A DNA stretch of 64,000 nucleotides. Origin: Solimonas variicoloris DSM 15731. GTDB taxonomy: Bacteria > Pseudomonadota > Gammaproteobacteria > Nevskiales > Nevskiaceae. The stretch covers positions 232,020 to 296,019 of the forward strand of contig NZ_KB907929.1 in NCBI RefSeq assembly GCF_000382285.1, read 5' to 3'. The stretch's first letter is position 1, and each line of letters starts with the position of its first letter. Under the pieces are notes generated by a model, which ran no database searches, was not told where the DNA came from, and saw nothing but the letters and a program-made list of their open reading frames with translations. Position numbers and translations under genes: made by a program. Below, piece after piece: positions 25,477-34,892 of the stretch.

Positions 25477-25931
25477 CCCAAGCCGCCCCCTCCTTGCCGC
25501 TCGATCCCGAGGTCGAGCGAATCGTCCGCGACAGCTTCGCCCGCCAGGGCCTGATGCACCACCTGGGCGCAGAACTGCACGAGGTTGCGCGCGGGCGGGT
25601 CAGCATCCGGTTGCCGTTCCGCGAAACCCTCACCCAGCAGCATGGCTACTTCCATGCCGGCGGCACCAGCGCCATCGCCGACTCGGCCGGCGGCTACGCG
25701 GGCTTCACGCTGTTTCCCCCGGACAGCTCCGTGCTGACCGTCGAGTTCAAGATCAACCTGCTCGCCCCCGCGCAGGGCGACTACCTCGAAGCGGTCGGCA
25801 CGGTGGTGCGCTCCGGACGCACCCTGACCATCTGCCAGCTCGAAGTCTTCGGCGTCACCGAGCAGGGACGGGCCCAGGTGGCGCTCGGCCAGCAGACCCT
25901 GATCTGCCTGCAGGGCAAGCAGGATCGATGA
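25473..25931 (+). CDS. PaaI-family hotdog thioesterase
   Basis: A 152-aa thioesterase. QQHGYFHAGGTSAIADSAGG is the conserved PaaI helix-loop with the catalytic acidic/His region. VEFKINLLAPAQGDYL follows. Start is GTG within a GTGA overlap with the MaoC stop. It probably hydrolyses an acyl-CoA made by the two hydratases or rescues stalled CoA. Confidence 0.88.
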   Translation: MTQAAPSLPLDPEVERIVRDSFARQGLMHHLGAELHEVARGRVSIRLPFRETLTQQHGYFHAGGTSAIADSAGGYAGFTLFPPDSSVLTVEFKINLLAPAQGDYLEAVGTVVRSGRTLTICQLEVFGVTEQGRAQVALGQQTLICLQGKQDR

Positions 25932-25995
25932 CGTTTCCGGTGTCCGCGCAAGGATGCGCTCGGCGGCCAGTACCGCCATTCATGAAGGAGAACCC

Positions 25996-26589
25996 ATGAC
26001 CCCAACCTCGACCCAAACCCTCGGGACCCTCGACACAACCCGCTGGCTGCGCGGACAGTCCAACGCGACCAAGGTGCTGGCGGTGCTGTTCGGCACCCTC
26101 GTGCTCACCGCGTCGTCCCACGTCAGCGTGCCGATGGTGCCGGTGCCGATGACCATGCAGACGCTGGCCGTCACGCTGGTCGGCGCACTGTACGGCTGGC
26201 GCCTGGGTGGCCTGACGATCCTCGTCTGGCTGGCCCAGGGCGCGCTCGGCTTGCCGGTGTTCGCCGGTGGCACGGGAGGCCTGGCGCGCTTCCTGGGGCC
26301 GACGGCCGGCTACCTGCTGGCCTTTCCCGTGGCCGGCGCGCTGACCGGCTGGCTGGTCGAACGCGGCTGGCATGGCGGGCGCGTCGCGCTGGCCTTCGCG
26401 GCGATGCTGATCGGCAACGCCCTGTGCCTGCTGCTCGGCGGCGCCTGGCTGGCCGCGATGGTTGGCGTGCAGAAAGCCATCGCCGTGGGCGTGGCCCCCT
26501 TCGTCCTCGGCGGCGTGCTCAAGTCGGTGCTTGGTGCAGCGCTGCTCAAGGCCATCGACAGCGGAACCCGCAAGGCGGCGCACCGATGA
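25996..26589 (+). CDS. bioY: BioY family biotin transporter S component
   Basis: A 197-aa membrane protein with about six helices. The BioY pattern is VPMVPVPMTMQTLAVTLVGA, then GLPVFAGGTGGLARFLGPTA, then GYLLAFPVAGAL. It binds biotin and works alone or with an ECF energising module. Start at ATG 25996 with AAGGAG 5 bases upstream. No BirA box seen. Its place in a thioester operon could feed a biotin-dependent carboxylase encoded elsewhere. Confidence 0.92.
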   Translation: MTPTSTQTLGTLDTTRWLRGQSNATKVLAVLFGTLVLTASSHVSVPMVPVPMTMQTLAVTLVGALYGWRLGGLTILVWLAQGALGLPVFAGGTGGLARFLGPTAGYLLAFPVAGALTGWLVERGWHGGRVALAFAAMLIGNALCLLLGGAWLAAMVGVQKAIAVGVAPFVLGGVLKSVLGAALLKAIDSGTRKAAHR

Positions 26590-26620
26590 CGCGCGTTCCG
26601 GCCCGGCCCGGTACATCACG

Positions 26621-27043
26621 ATGAACGCCCTCGATGCGGAGCAGGCGCGGCGCTTTGCGCAGGCGTGGTTGCCCGCCTGGACCGGCAACGATCCCCAGCG
26701 GCTGGCTGCCTTCTATTCGGAGGATGCCTTCTATCTCGACCCTGCCGTACCCCAAGGGCTGCGGGGAAAGCCCGCGTTGCTGGGCTATTTCGAGCGCCTG
26801 TTGGCGCGCAATCCAGCGTGGGTCTGGACGCAGGTCGAGGGCATCCCCATGCAGGATGGCTTCCTCAACAAATGGCGCGCGGACATCCCGGTTGGCGGCG
26901 AGGTGTTGACCGTGGTCGGCGTATGCCTGGTGCAACTGGACCACGCGGGCAAGATTCGCCGCAACGAGGTGTATTTCGACCGCAGCGACTGGATGACCAG
27001 GATGGGAGCGGGATCGAAGCGGCAACAGGACGGAGGGCCATGA
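26621..27043 (+). CDS. SnoaL/NTF2-like protein
   Basis: A 140-aa cone-fold protein. AQAWLPAWTGNDPQRLAAFY and YSEDAFYLDPAVPQG are the SnoaL-type helix and loop. RNEVYFDRSDW is the conserved end. A second SnoaL-like gene lies in the divergent operon. It is coupled by ATGA to the membrane protein behind it. Function unknown. Confidence 0.8.
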   Translation: MNALDAEQARRFAQAWLPAWTGNDPQRLAAFYSEDAFYLDPAVPQGLRGKPALLGYFERLLARNPAWVWTQVEGIPMQDGFLNKWRADIPVGGEVLTVVGVCLVQLDHAGKIRRNEVYFDRSDWMTRMGAGSKRQQDGGP

Positions 27044-27837
27044 GCGAGCAGCGGGCAGGAACCAGTTGGTGGATTGGGATCTATGTCTTCGTGGTGGAGC
27101 CGGTGCTCCTGGTGTCGGGTCTGATACTGGTGCTTGCGTTGCTGTCATCCCTGCGCGCGGCCCCTGGCCCCGCCAGACTGGCTGCCACGGTCTTCCTCGT
27201 CACCTTCGTCATGGGGCTCATGGTCCTGGCCCGACAGTATGGACGCCGCCTGCGCTGGCGACGCAGGCACATGCCCTTGCCTCGCTTCCCGGCGACGCTG
27301 CGCATTCCCATCGCGCGCGCCGCGTGGTGGGAAGTGCTGGTCATGGGCATGGGGATCGTGTTCCCTCTGCTGGTCGTCGCGCTGCCGCCCCTCGTCAGGG
27401 ACATCCACGAGACGGACCCTGTCGTGCTCCCCCTTGCGCTGGGCGGCGTCATCCTGGCCGTGGCGCTCACACGGGCGATCGTGCGAACACTCGTGCGGCG
27501 CTTGCGTCGCCTCGATCCACCCGCCGACCTCGTGGCCGATGCCCTCGGCCTCACGCGCGAAGGCCCTCAGCGGGTCTTCGTTCCCTGGCAGGCGATACGG
27601 GCCATCGAACATGCGAAGTTCCGAATCTGGAACTCGCACCTGCACCTACTGGCGCTGAAAGTCGATGATCCGCATCGATATGGCCTGGACACCAGTCGCT
27701 TCCAACGGCTGATGCTCAGGGGCACCACCGACGAACGCGGCATGAACGTCGGGCTCGTCAACCTGAGCGGCTACATGCCTTCGCCATCGGACAGCGTGCG
27801 CGCCCTCCGCGACTACTGGGCCTCGGCGAGGCCATGA
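27040..27837 (+). CDS. Membrane protein of unknown function
   Basis: A 265-aa protein. Two helices lie near the N terminus (IYVFVVEPVLLVSGLILVLA and LAATVFLVTFVMGLMVLA) and two more at about residues 105-150. They precede a soluble C-terminal domain with VFVPWQAIRAIEHAKF, which resembles bacterial PH-like domains. It is the last gene of the operon and its 3' end overlaps by 25 bases the 3' end of the ICE DsbA-like gene on the opposite strand, marking the cargo/ICE junction. Confidence 0.65.
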   Translation: MSEQRAGTSWWIGIYVFVVEPVLLVSGLILVLALLSSLRAAPGPARLAATVFLVTFVMGLMVLARQYGRRLRWRRRHMPLPRFPATLRIPIARAAWWEVLVMGMGIVFPLLVVALPPLVRDIHETDPVVLPLALGGVILAVALTRAIVRTLVRRLRRLDPPADLVADALGLTREGPQRVFVPWQAIRAIEHAKFRIWNSHLHLLALKVDDPHRYGLDTSRFQRLMLRGTTDERGMNVGLVNLSGYMPSPSDSVRALRDYWASARP

Positions 27838-28607
27838 CGGCGGCCATGGACCGCCGTGCCGGCGGCGTCGGCGGCCCCCAATGAACGAGCGTCCGGCCTG
27901 TCCGGCGACGCGACCAGATCGAGCGCCGACAGCAGCGCATCGCCCTCGACCAGGCCGTGCAGCAGCAGCGTTTTCCCGGTCAGGCCGTCGTCAAGCCGCA
28001 CGGAGGGCGTGGCGGTGATGCCGCTGCGCAGGGCCTCGTCGGCCTGCGCGCGAACGATGGCTGCGGGGCGATTGCTGTCCAGGCAGGCCCGCATGGCGGT
28101 CGTCAGACCTGGCCAGGCCTGATCGGTGGGCAGCCCCTGGCCATCGCCCCGGGTGTTTTGGTAGAGCCATGCGATGGCATCGAAGAACGCCTCGTGGCCT
28201 TGCGCCTCGCCTGCGCACTCGGCCACGCGGGCCAGCCGACTCGCCTCGGGATCGTGCATCGCCAGCGGCAGGTGATGCCACCGCAGGCTGGTCTCGGGAT
28301 GGGCATCGATCCAGGCCATCAGGGTCGGGTAGTAGGCCTTGCAGAACGGACACTCCAGGTCGGCGTACAGCGTCAGCGTGAAGCGCGCATCGGCTGGGCC
28401 GCGGCGCCAGGGTGGGCCGGCCGGATGTGCCTGCGCGACCTCGGGCCCCGTGCGCGGTGCCGGCGCACCGGGCGTGCGGTACAGGAGCCAGCCCAGCAGG
28501 CCGACTACAAGGATGCCAGCGACCACCCAGGGCAGCCGTGGCAGGCGCCCGGCGCGCTTGCGAATGGCCTGGGCCCGGCCCGGCAAGGTGGTTCGCTTCG
28601 AGGACAT
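27813..28607 (-). CDS. DsbA-family thiol-disulfide protein of the ICE
   Basis: A 264-aa membrane-anchored periplasmic oxidoreductase. A helix at residues 27-43 is followed by a linker, then the thioredoxin active site Cys86-Cys89 (LECPFCKAY) and the cis-proline in TATPSVRL. In these ICEs it lies just after the VirB4-type ATPase and probably helps fold disulfide-bonded pilus proteins. Its last 20 or so residues (Ala/Gly/His/Arg-rich) overlap a gene on the other strand, so the natural C terminus may have been replaced. Confidence 0.85.
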   Translation of the reverse strand: MSSKRTTLPGRAQAIRKRAGRLPRLPWVVAGILVVGLLGWLLYRTPGAPAPRTGPEVAQAHPAGPPWRRGPADARFTLTLYADLECPFCKAYYPTLMAWIDAHPETSLRWHHLPLAMHDPEASRLARVAECAGEAQGHEAFFDAIAWLYQNTRGDGQGLPTDQAWPGLTTAMRACLDSNRPAAIVRAQADEALRSGITATPSVRLDDGLTGKTLLLHGLVEGDALLSALDLVASPDRPDARSLGAADAAGTAVHGRRHGLAEAQ

Positions 28608-28619
28608 GACGCGCTCCGG

Positions 28620-31499
28620 TCATTTCGGCAGGAACAGCGGCGGCGATGCGATGCCACGCGCCTGGTCGATCTTCTCGGCCACCTTGAAGGCGGCATCCAG
28701 TTCGCCGATGCCGTGCTGGCGCATGAGCTGGTAGCGCTCGGCCTTCTCTTCCGGTTCGGTCTGCGCAAGGGCCAGATAGAGGCTGGGCGGCACGGCGCGG
28801 AACAGCACTTCCATCGACTTGGACAGGATGACGCCCTCGCTGAACTTGCCGGCCTCCTTGCGCGCGGACAGCATCAGCGCCTTCTGCGCGGGCGACAGTT
28901 CGCGGAACCGGGCGATCTTCTCCACCTCGTCGGGCGGCATCGACAGGCAGATCCACCACTCGATCATGTTGAGCATGGGCTCGGCGGCCTTGGGCAGGTC
29001 GTCGATGTTCTGCGTCGCCAGCCAATACCACGCACCGAGCTTGCGCCACATCTTGGTGATCTTGACCACGTAGGGCGCGAGCAGCGGGTTCCTGGTGATG
29101 ATGTGGCCTTCGTCGGTGACGTTGATGATCGGCCGACCCAGGAACTGGTCGCGCTCGGCGATGTTGTTCACCGTGTTGATCAGTGAGATGTAGGCGATGG
29201 AGAGCTGCGCGTTGTAGCCCTCGCGCGCGAAGGTGGCCAGGTCCACGATGGTGATGTCCGCCTCGGGCCAGGGCGTGCCCGGACGGTCGAACATCTCGCC
29301 GTCTGCGCCCTGGCAGAGCATGTCCATCGCATCGGCCATCTCCAGCAGCCGCGCGCGCCGGGCATCCGGCAGGTTGGCGTCGCGGGCGCGTTCGCGCAGC
29401 GCGTCGCGCAAGTCGCGGGTCAGCACCGTGCGCGCCTGTGCCACGCAGCGCTGGGCGGCGTCCAGGATGCACTGGCGAATCAGGCTGCGGTCGGCGCGCG
29501 TCATGCGCGCTTCCTCCTTGTCCTCGCCGCCGGTGATCATCAGCCGGGCGGTGATTTCGAGTTCGCCGAGCACGTCCCGCTGGTCATCCCCGTCGTCGGC
29601 CGGATGGGCGTCGCCGTCCTCGTCCAGGGCGTCGGCGTCCAGCGTCTGCACCTGGCCCGGTGTATCGACCAGGCGCCAGGCATCGGCGAATGGCGCCAGG
29701 CTCACGCCCGCGCCGGGTGCCAGCTTCACGCGATGCACGCTCAGGCCCAGTCGAGCGGCGAAGTCACCGAACAGGCCAAAGCTGTTGCCGGCCTCGACGA
29801 TGAACAACCTGGGCCGGTAGATCGCCGTGATCTGGTTGAGGATGTTGTTCAGCGTGGCGCTCTTGCCGGAGCCGGTCGGGCCGAAGAGGAACAGGTGGGC
29901 GTTCATCTGCCGGTCGAGCCGGTTCAGTGGATCGAAGGTGATCGTCCCGCCGCCCCGGTTGAAGAAGGTGATGCCCGGATGGCCGGTGCCTTGACTGCGC
30001 CCCCACACCGGCGCCAGATTGGCCGCGTGCTGCGCGAACATCAGTTGCGTGTACCACTGCCGCTTGTCCGCCGCCGGGTCGAACAGGCAGGGCAGCCAGC
30101 GCAGGTAGGTGTTGAGCGGAGCCACCTCGTCCTCTTCGCGCACCGGCTGCAGGCCCGCATTGAGCATGACATTGACCAGTTGCAGGCTGCGGGCGTCGAG
30201 CTGCGCCATGTCGCGGCCGCGCAGGTAGAACGCCAGCGTGCCCCGGTACAGCTTGTGCGCGCTGCCGATGAGGCCGCGGGCCTGCTGCACGTCCTGGCGC
30301 GCCTGTTCGCTGGCGAGCGTCTCGCCAACCGCCTTGCGGGCCAGGTGGTTGAGGTGCGCCTCCAGCACATCCTGCGGCGTGGCGACCAGGGTCAGGCACA
30401 TCACCGTGTCCTCGGGCATCTGGTCGAACAGCGCGTTCACCGCATCGCCCCCCTTGCGCGTCTCGCCGGTCACGTGTCCGGTCGCGGGCGGCGAGCGCAG
30501 GCGGTCCATGACGATAGCCCGGTGCGGCATGCCGTCGAAGAACCACAGGCCGCGGGCGACATCCGAGCGCGGCTGACCGAAGAACAGGCGTTGTGCGAAG
30601 TCGCCGCTGGCCAGTTCGATCTCACCTTCTTCCCGTTCCTCCGGGTAGCGGGCGAGCGCGTAGAACCGTTCCCGGTCTTCGGCCGTGCTGCCCAGCGCGC
30701 CGGGATTCGGGTTGAACCAACGCAGCAGCCAGTCGTGAATGTCCGCCGCGCCAAGGCGCCGGGCCTTGACGCCGGCATTCGCCAGGCCGCCGACCAGGCG
30801 GTCGCAAATCGTCGCCAGGGCCTGCTCGGGCGATTGCCCCCGCCGGGCCGATGCGGCGTCCGGGGTGCGCCGATAAACCACCATGCGCACGCGCCGGGTC
30901 TGGCCTCGCCACGGCAGGCGTGTGACCGTGGTGTCCTCGAACAGGCCGCCCGGCTTCGCGATCGCGCGCAGGTGGTGCCCGAAGTAGCGCAGATAGAACT
31001 CGCTGAACGCGCTGCCCTGCGCGCGTGGATGCAGGTACGCCCCCAGCGTGCGCAGGTAGTGGTCCCAATCGGCTTCGTCCTGCGCGTAGAGCTGCACCAC
31101 CCACGGGTTCTCGTCCAGTTCGTCGAAGGAGTCCTGCAGCGCATTCTCCAAGGCATCACGGGCCTGCCAAAGCCAGGCGGTCTCGCGCCCTTCGGTACCG
31201 ATCGGCTGCAACTCGAAGAACGCCGCCACCGATTGGCCATCTTCGAGCAGCATGCTCTTCGTGGCCGGCAGGTACTCGACCCAGGGCAGCAGGTCGGCGA
31301 AGGACGGCGCCACGTCGTAGAGCGCCGCGTGGTCGGCCCGCGTCGCGGGTCGCCGATGATTCGACCCAAGGGCGGCGCCAGGTGCGTCGATGCCGTGCGC
31401 AGCGAGGCGGTCGACATGCCGCGTCCAGGCGTCCGGCTCGATGTCGGCCTGGACTGGCCTGGGGGCCGGACGACGCGGCCACGGCAGTCGCCAGCCCAT
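28620..31499 (-). CDS. VirB4-type conjugative transfer ATPase (TIGR03744/PFL_4706 type)
   Basis: A 959-aa cytoplasmic ATPase that powers type IV secretion and pilus assembly. Walker A GPTGSGKSATLNN at about residue 545; the TraC-like N-terminal half begins with the RRP-rich start and includes the FYLRYFGHHL region. Walker B-like NVTDEGHIITRN occurs late in the chain. Length and neighbours match the MPF_G VirB4 (Tfc16-like). Its start overlaps the lipoprotein stop. Confidence 0.93.
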   Translation of the reverse strand: MGWRLPWPRRPAPRPVQADIEPDAWTRHVDRLAAHGIDAPGAALGSNHRRPATRADHAALYDVAPSFADLLPWVEYLPATKSMLLEDGQSVAAFFELQPIGTEGRETAWLWQARDALENALQDSFDELDENPWVVQLYAQDEADWDHYLRTLGAYLHPRAQGSAFSEFYLRYFGHHLRAIAKPGGLFEDTTVTRLPWRGQTRRVRMVVYRRTPDAASARRGQSPEQALATICDRLVGGLANAGVKARRLGAADIHDWLLRWFNPNPGALGSTAEDRERFYALARYPEEREEGEIELASGDFAQRLFFGQPRSDVARGLWFFDGMPHRAIVMDRLRSPPATGHVTGETRKGGDAVNALFDQMPEDTVMCLTLVATPQDVLEAHLNHLARKAVGETLASEQARQDVQQARGLIGSAHKLYRGTLAFYLRGRDMAQLDARSLQLVNVMLNAGLQPVREEDEVAPLNTYLRWLPCLFDPAADKRQWYTQLMFAQHAANLAPVWGRSQGTGHPGITFFNRGGGTITFDPLNRLDRQMNAHLFLFGPTGSGKSATLNNILNQITAIYRPRLFIVEAGNSFGLFGDFAARLGLSVHRVKLAPGAGVSLAPFADAWRLVDTPGQVQTLDADALDEDGDAHPADDGDDQRDVLGELEITARLMITGGEDKEEARMTRADRSLIRQCILDAAQRCVAQARTVLTRDLRDALRERARDANLPDARRARLLEMADAMDMLCQGADGEMFDRPGTPWPEADITIVDLATFAREGYNAQLSIAYISLINTVNNIAERDQFLGRPIINVTDEGHIITRNPLLAPYVVKITKMWRKLGAWYWLATQNIDDLPKAAEPMLNMIEWWICLSMPPDEVEKIARFRELSPAQKALMLSARKEAGKFSEGVILSKSMEVLFRAVPPSLYLALAQTEPEEKAERYQLMRQHGIGELDAAFKVAEKIDQARGIASPPLFLPK

Positions 31500-31930
31500 C
31501 AGTAGTCCTCCAACCGCTCGCCGGGCATCGCGTACTGCACGCGCTGGTAGAGCGGGAAGACGGTGCTGTAGCCGGGCACCGGTACTGGGTCGGTGCCGGC
31601 CAGGTGCGGAAAGACGTACATCACCAGATCGGGGTTCGGCAGTCGATGGAACTGTCGCTGGATCTCGTTCGCTGCCGTGCGGGTGTAGGCCGCGTTCCGG
31701 GCGGGCGCCGCGAGGGTGTCAGCGTCGGCCAGCGGGCGCCGTAGCTCCTGGCGTGCGTCGAGCAGCAGGCGGCCGGCCTGGCCGCCGCTGTAGCCGCCAG
31801 TCTCGTGCTGCCAGATGTCCAGCATGGTGTGCTCGCCCCGGGGCAGCAGCTTTTCCGAGCTGGTGGCACAACCTGCGAGAACGGCGGCGGCGAGCAGGAC
31901 AAGGGGACGGTCAATCCAGGTCCGACGCAT
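31499..31930 (-). CDS. TIGR03751-type conjugal transfer lipoprotein
   Basis: A 143-aa outer-membrane lipoprotein candidate. The lipobox LAAAVLAGC places the lipidated Cys at residue 21. The MLDIWQHETGG and FPLYQRVQY segments are family features. It is comparable in role to VirB7. It overlaps the start of the VirB4 gene and the end of the TIGR03752 gene, all on one message. Confidence 0.9.
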   Translation of the reverse strand: MRRTWIDRPLVLLAAAVLAGCATSSEKLLPRGEHTMLDIWQHETGGYSGGQAGRLLLDARQELRRPLADADTLAAPARNAAYTRTAANEIQRQFHRLPNPDLVMYVFPHLAGTDPVPVPGYSTVFPLYQRVQYAMPGERLEDY

Positions 31931-33329
31931 GTGCTTCTCCCATGAGGTGATTCACCCGGCGCCCCTTGGCGTCGTGGTCGATGGCGATCGGCTGCTCCAG
32001 GTGCACGGCCACCCTGGCGCCGGGCTGCACGTAGACCGCAGCGAAGGCCTGGCCGTAGAGCTTGTTGACCCAGTCGGCCATGTCGCGCACGCCACCGGCC
32101 AGGATGCGGCCCATGGCCTCGTTGCCCGAAATGCCGACCGTGCCCAGCGAACCGTTGTTGTTGGCGACCACGGCCACGCTGCCGTTGTCGGACTTGATGA
32201 GCGAGGCGGCGCCTGCGCCGGCCGCGGTGATCAACGCCTGCGATCCCAGGTACTGCTGGGCATTGCTGCGGCGGTCGCCCGAGACGCATGGGATGCCGTA
32301 GGGATCGCTGATCCAGCCCAGGCCATCCAGCAGACTGGTGCTGTTCTGGCTTCGACTGCGCTTGCCGTCGTCTTCCGGCACCGTGCGGATGGTGCCGTCG
32401 CCGAACACGAAGGTGATGGAGCGGACCTGCCCACGCACGCACGAGAGCGTCCAGTCGCCCGAGGCCGTGCCGCTGACCACCGCACCGGCCACGTCGGGAA
32501 TCTCGATGCCGTTGGCCGCCAGGTTGTCGGCCCCGATCAGCACCTTGAAGGGAAACGGGTCGTTGACGGTGCCGTCGATGGGAATGCGACCGATCAGCGC
32601 GGTCATGGCGACCGAGCCCATCAGCGTGGCATTGGCGGGCACCGTATAGACCGCCTGGGCGGTGCCGCCAACGGCTTGCGCAGTCCTGTCGCTGACGGCC
32701 TCCGCCGCAGCCGACAGCTCCGGCGAGGCCGGGCCGAAGCTGGAGGGAAAGGCGGGCAAGCGCAGGCTGCTCGAACCGCCCTTCGGATCGGGCCGGGCGT
32801 CAGCCGGTTCGATCCAGCGCATGCCGCCATCCTTGAGCGGTCCGCCGTCATGCCCGTCCAGTCCAAGGCCGATCGGCAGGTCGGCGACATCGCCCTTGCC
32901 GGACAACCCGTCCAGGCGGCGCTGCAAGTCCTGCATCAGCCCTTGCGTCTGCTGCCGGTCGCTGGCGGCCTGGGTTCGCTCCTGTTCCAGGCGGCGGCGT
33001 TCGCTGTCGAGGGCGTTCTGGATGCGCTGGTCGATCGCACCCTCGCGGGTACGCAGGCGCTCGTTCTCCGCCTTGTGCTGGCGGTTGTCGCTCAGCGCGG
33101 TCTGCAGCTCGGTGCGGAGCTGCTTGACCTGCGCGACCAGGGTGGCGACGGTATCGCGCGGGGTGTCGCCCGCGATGCCGAGCGCCTTCATTTCTTCGGG
33201 AGTGAGCTGCCCCGGGACATCCTGCTTGCCAGGTGCAGCGTCACTGCCTGAGAACAACCTGGCACCGACGAACACCAGCAACAATGCCATCGGAATCAGC
33301 AGCCACTTCAACAGGGGATTACTCCTCAT
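31911..33329 (-). CDS. TIGR03752-type (TraB/VirB10-like) transfer protein
   Basis: A 472-aa protein. An inner-membrane helix lies at residues 8-25 (LLIPMALLLVFVGARLF). A coiled coil follows at about 60-150, rich in Gln/Arg/Glu. Then a C-terminal beta domain has VYTVPANATLMGSVAMTAL and TSLLDGLGWI. This is the TraB-like bridge through the periplasm. The start MRSNPLLKW was chosen at the membrane helix. It overlaps its neighbours on both sides. Confidence 0.9.
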   Translation of the reverse strand: MRSNPLLKWLLIPMALLLVFVGARLFSGSDAAPGKQDVPGQLTPEEMKALGIAGDTPRDTVATLVAQVKQLRTELQTALSDNRQHKAENERLRTREGAIDQRIQNALDSERRRLEQERTQAASDRQQTQGLMQDLQRRLDGLSGKGDVADLPIGLGLDGHDGGPLKDGGMRWIEPADARPDPKGGSSSLRLPAFPSSFGPASPELSAAAEAVSDRTAQAVGGTAQAVYTVPANATLMGSVAMTALIGRIPIDGTVNDPFPFKVLIGADNLAANGIEIPDVAGAVVSGTASGDWTLSCVRGQVRSITFVFGDGTIRTVPEDDGKRSRSQNSTSLLDGLGWISDPYGIPCVSGDRRSNAQQYLGSQALITAAGAGAASLIKSDNGSVAVVANNNGSLGTVGISGNEAMGRILAGGVRDMADWVNKLYGQAFAAVYVQPGARVAVHLEQPIAIDHDAKGRRVNHLMGEAHASDLD

Positions 33330-34206
33330 CGGACGTCCTCCCCGCAGCGGCGGCCGGCGGCAAGTTCGTGCCGGCATCGATGGGGCTGAGCACCGGCATC
33401 AGGGACTCGGCCAGGCCACGGCCGCGCGTGACCAGATAGACCACCGTGGTGTCGGTCGAAGCGCCCGCCGGCCCCAGGTCGGGATGCTGGAAGGTCGCGG
33501 CCACGAAGTCGCCTTGCAGCACCCTTGGATCGAGATCGATACGGTGAGGTGAGGTGTTGATCAGGCGCACGGCGGTGACCCACTGGTCTTCGAGTCGCCA
33601 GGCCGCCAGCGCCCGCGCCTTCAGCGGCAGCGTTGGCAGCAGTGTGTCCAGCGCGAGCGGGCGCCGCAGCGGCACGCGCCCGATGCCGGCCACGGGCTCG
33701 ACGGTGCGCAGCGGTGCGTAAAGGTTCTGCGCCGCGTAGCGCGTCAGGACAACGGTTATCGGCGTTTGCCGACTCCTCGCGGGTCGCACTGCTTGGGTTG
33801 GACCGGCGGCAGTGTCACCGCCGGCCTCCGCAGCGGCGTCCTGCAGGACGATGCGTACAGGCTCCAGCGGCTGCTCGCCTTCCCGGGCGTCCGTGGCTGC
33901 GATATCGACCAGCACGATGGCGCCGGATTCCACGTCCTGCAGTTGCAGCCGCGTCGGCGCGATGGCCTCGCTGGCGCGCAGGTAGATGGCTCCACCCGCG
34001 CTCTGCACGCGCAGCCGCTCGCCCAGGCTCGGGGGCAGGCCGACACGCACGTTGCGGTCGATGAAGACCACGCGCTCCTGGCCGACGACCAGCGGGACGG
34101 CCAGCGGTAGCCGCTGCCAGCGCAGGATCTCGATGGCATGGCTGTCCGGCACCAGGCCGAAGCCGAGGGCCAGGCTCGCCACGATGGTGAGGACGTTGCG
34201 TTTCAT
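33319..34206 (-). CDS. TIGR03749-type (TraK/VirB9-like) transfer protein
   Basis: A 295-aa secreted protein with a signal peptide of about 24 residues (VASLALGFGLVPDSHA). The first mature segment IEILRWQRLPLAVPLVVGQE is the family start. It corresponds to TraK/VirB9 in the outer-membrane core. An ATGA overlap connects it with the TIGR03746 gene upstream. Confidence 0.9.
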   Translation of the reverse strand: MKRNVLTIVASLALGFGLVPDSHAIEILRWQRLPLAVPLVVGQERVVFIDRNVRVGLPPSLGERLRVQSAGGAIYLRASEAIAPTRLQLQDVESGAIVLVDIAATDAREGEQPLEPVRIVLQDAAAEAGGDTAAGPTQAVRPARSRQTPITVVLTRYAAQNLYAPLRTVEPVAGIGRVPLRRPLALDTLLPTLPLKARALAAWRLEDQWVTAVRLINTSPHRIDLDPRVLQGDFVAATFQHPDLGPAGASTDTTVVYLVTRGRGLAESLMPVLSPIDAGTNLPPAAAAGRTSDEE

Positions 34207-34892
34207 GGGTTGCCTCCCTGCGAAAGGCCGCCGCCGGGCGTGCCGGACGGAGGCACTGCCGGCGACGGTGCCTCGATGCGCTGCGGCGCGCCGTCATAGC
34301 AGTCCAGCGCAAGGCCGAAGGGGTTGTGCTGAGGATCGACGTCCAGACGCACCACTTTCAGCGGATAGCGCACCAGGGCCCGCTTGACCTGCTCGGCGCC
34401 GTAGTACTCGTCCGCGCTGACATCGAGCGTGACGATCCAGTCGCGGCTGGAAACCGTCTTTACCCGCATCGTGGGGTTGTCGCCAAAGCCGCGCCCCGGA
34501 ATCTCGTAGATGCCACGCACCCGCTGGCGCAATTCGCCACTGCTGCGCCGGTGCTCGTAGTCCTGGCGCAGGAAGGCCTGGCAGGCCGGTGTGAAATAGG
34601 CCGCCAGCGCGTGGAGGTTGCGCGGGTAGTCCTGCTCACCATCCGTCGGCCAGCGCTGGACCTGCTGCCAGACGTAGAAGGCGAACGCATAGACATTCTC
34701 GGGCGGCACATCCCACCAGGCGCGGGTGCTGCCCGAGCGCAGATCGGGGGGCACGTGGATCGTCAGTTGCTTCGGCGCACTCCACCAGCCGAAACCGAGC
34801 AGCAGCGCCACCACGAACAACGCACCGGCGCCCAGGCGCAGCGTGCGCACATGGGCCTGCAGGTGATGGACTTCATTCCTGAAACGGCTCAT
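34203..34892 (-). CDS. TIGR03746-type (TraE/VirB8-like) transfer protein
   Basis: A 229-aa inner-membrane protein with one helix near residues 20-40 (GAGALFVVALLLGFGWW) and a periplasmic domain (VYAFAFYVWQQVQRWPTDG). The proline-rich tail is common. It corresponds to TraE. A longer open frame continues upstream but is a shadow of the next gene. ATGA overlaps bound it on both sides. Confidence 0.92.
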   Translation of the reverse strand: MSRFRNEVHHLQAHVRTLRLGAGALFVVALLLGFGWWSAPKQLTIHVPPDLRSGSTRAWWDVPPENVYAFAFYVWQQVQRWPTDGEQDYPRNLHALAAYFTPACQAFLRQDYEHRRSSGELRQRVRGIYEIPGRGFGDNPTMRVKTVSSRDWIVTLDVSADEYYGAEQVKRALVRYPLKVVRLDVDPQHNPFGLALDCYDGAPQRIEAPSPAVPPSGTPGGGLSQGGNP

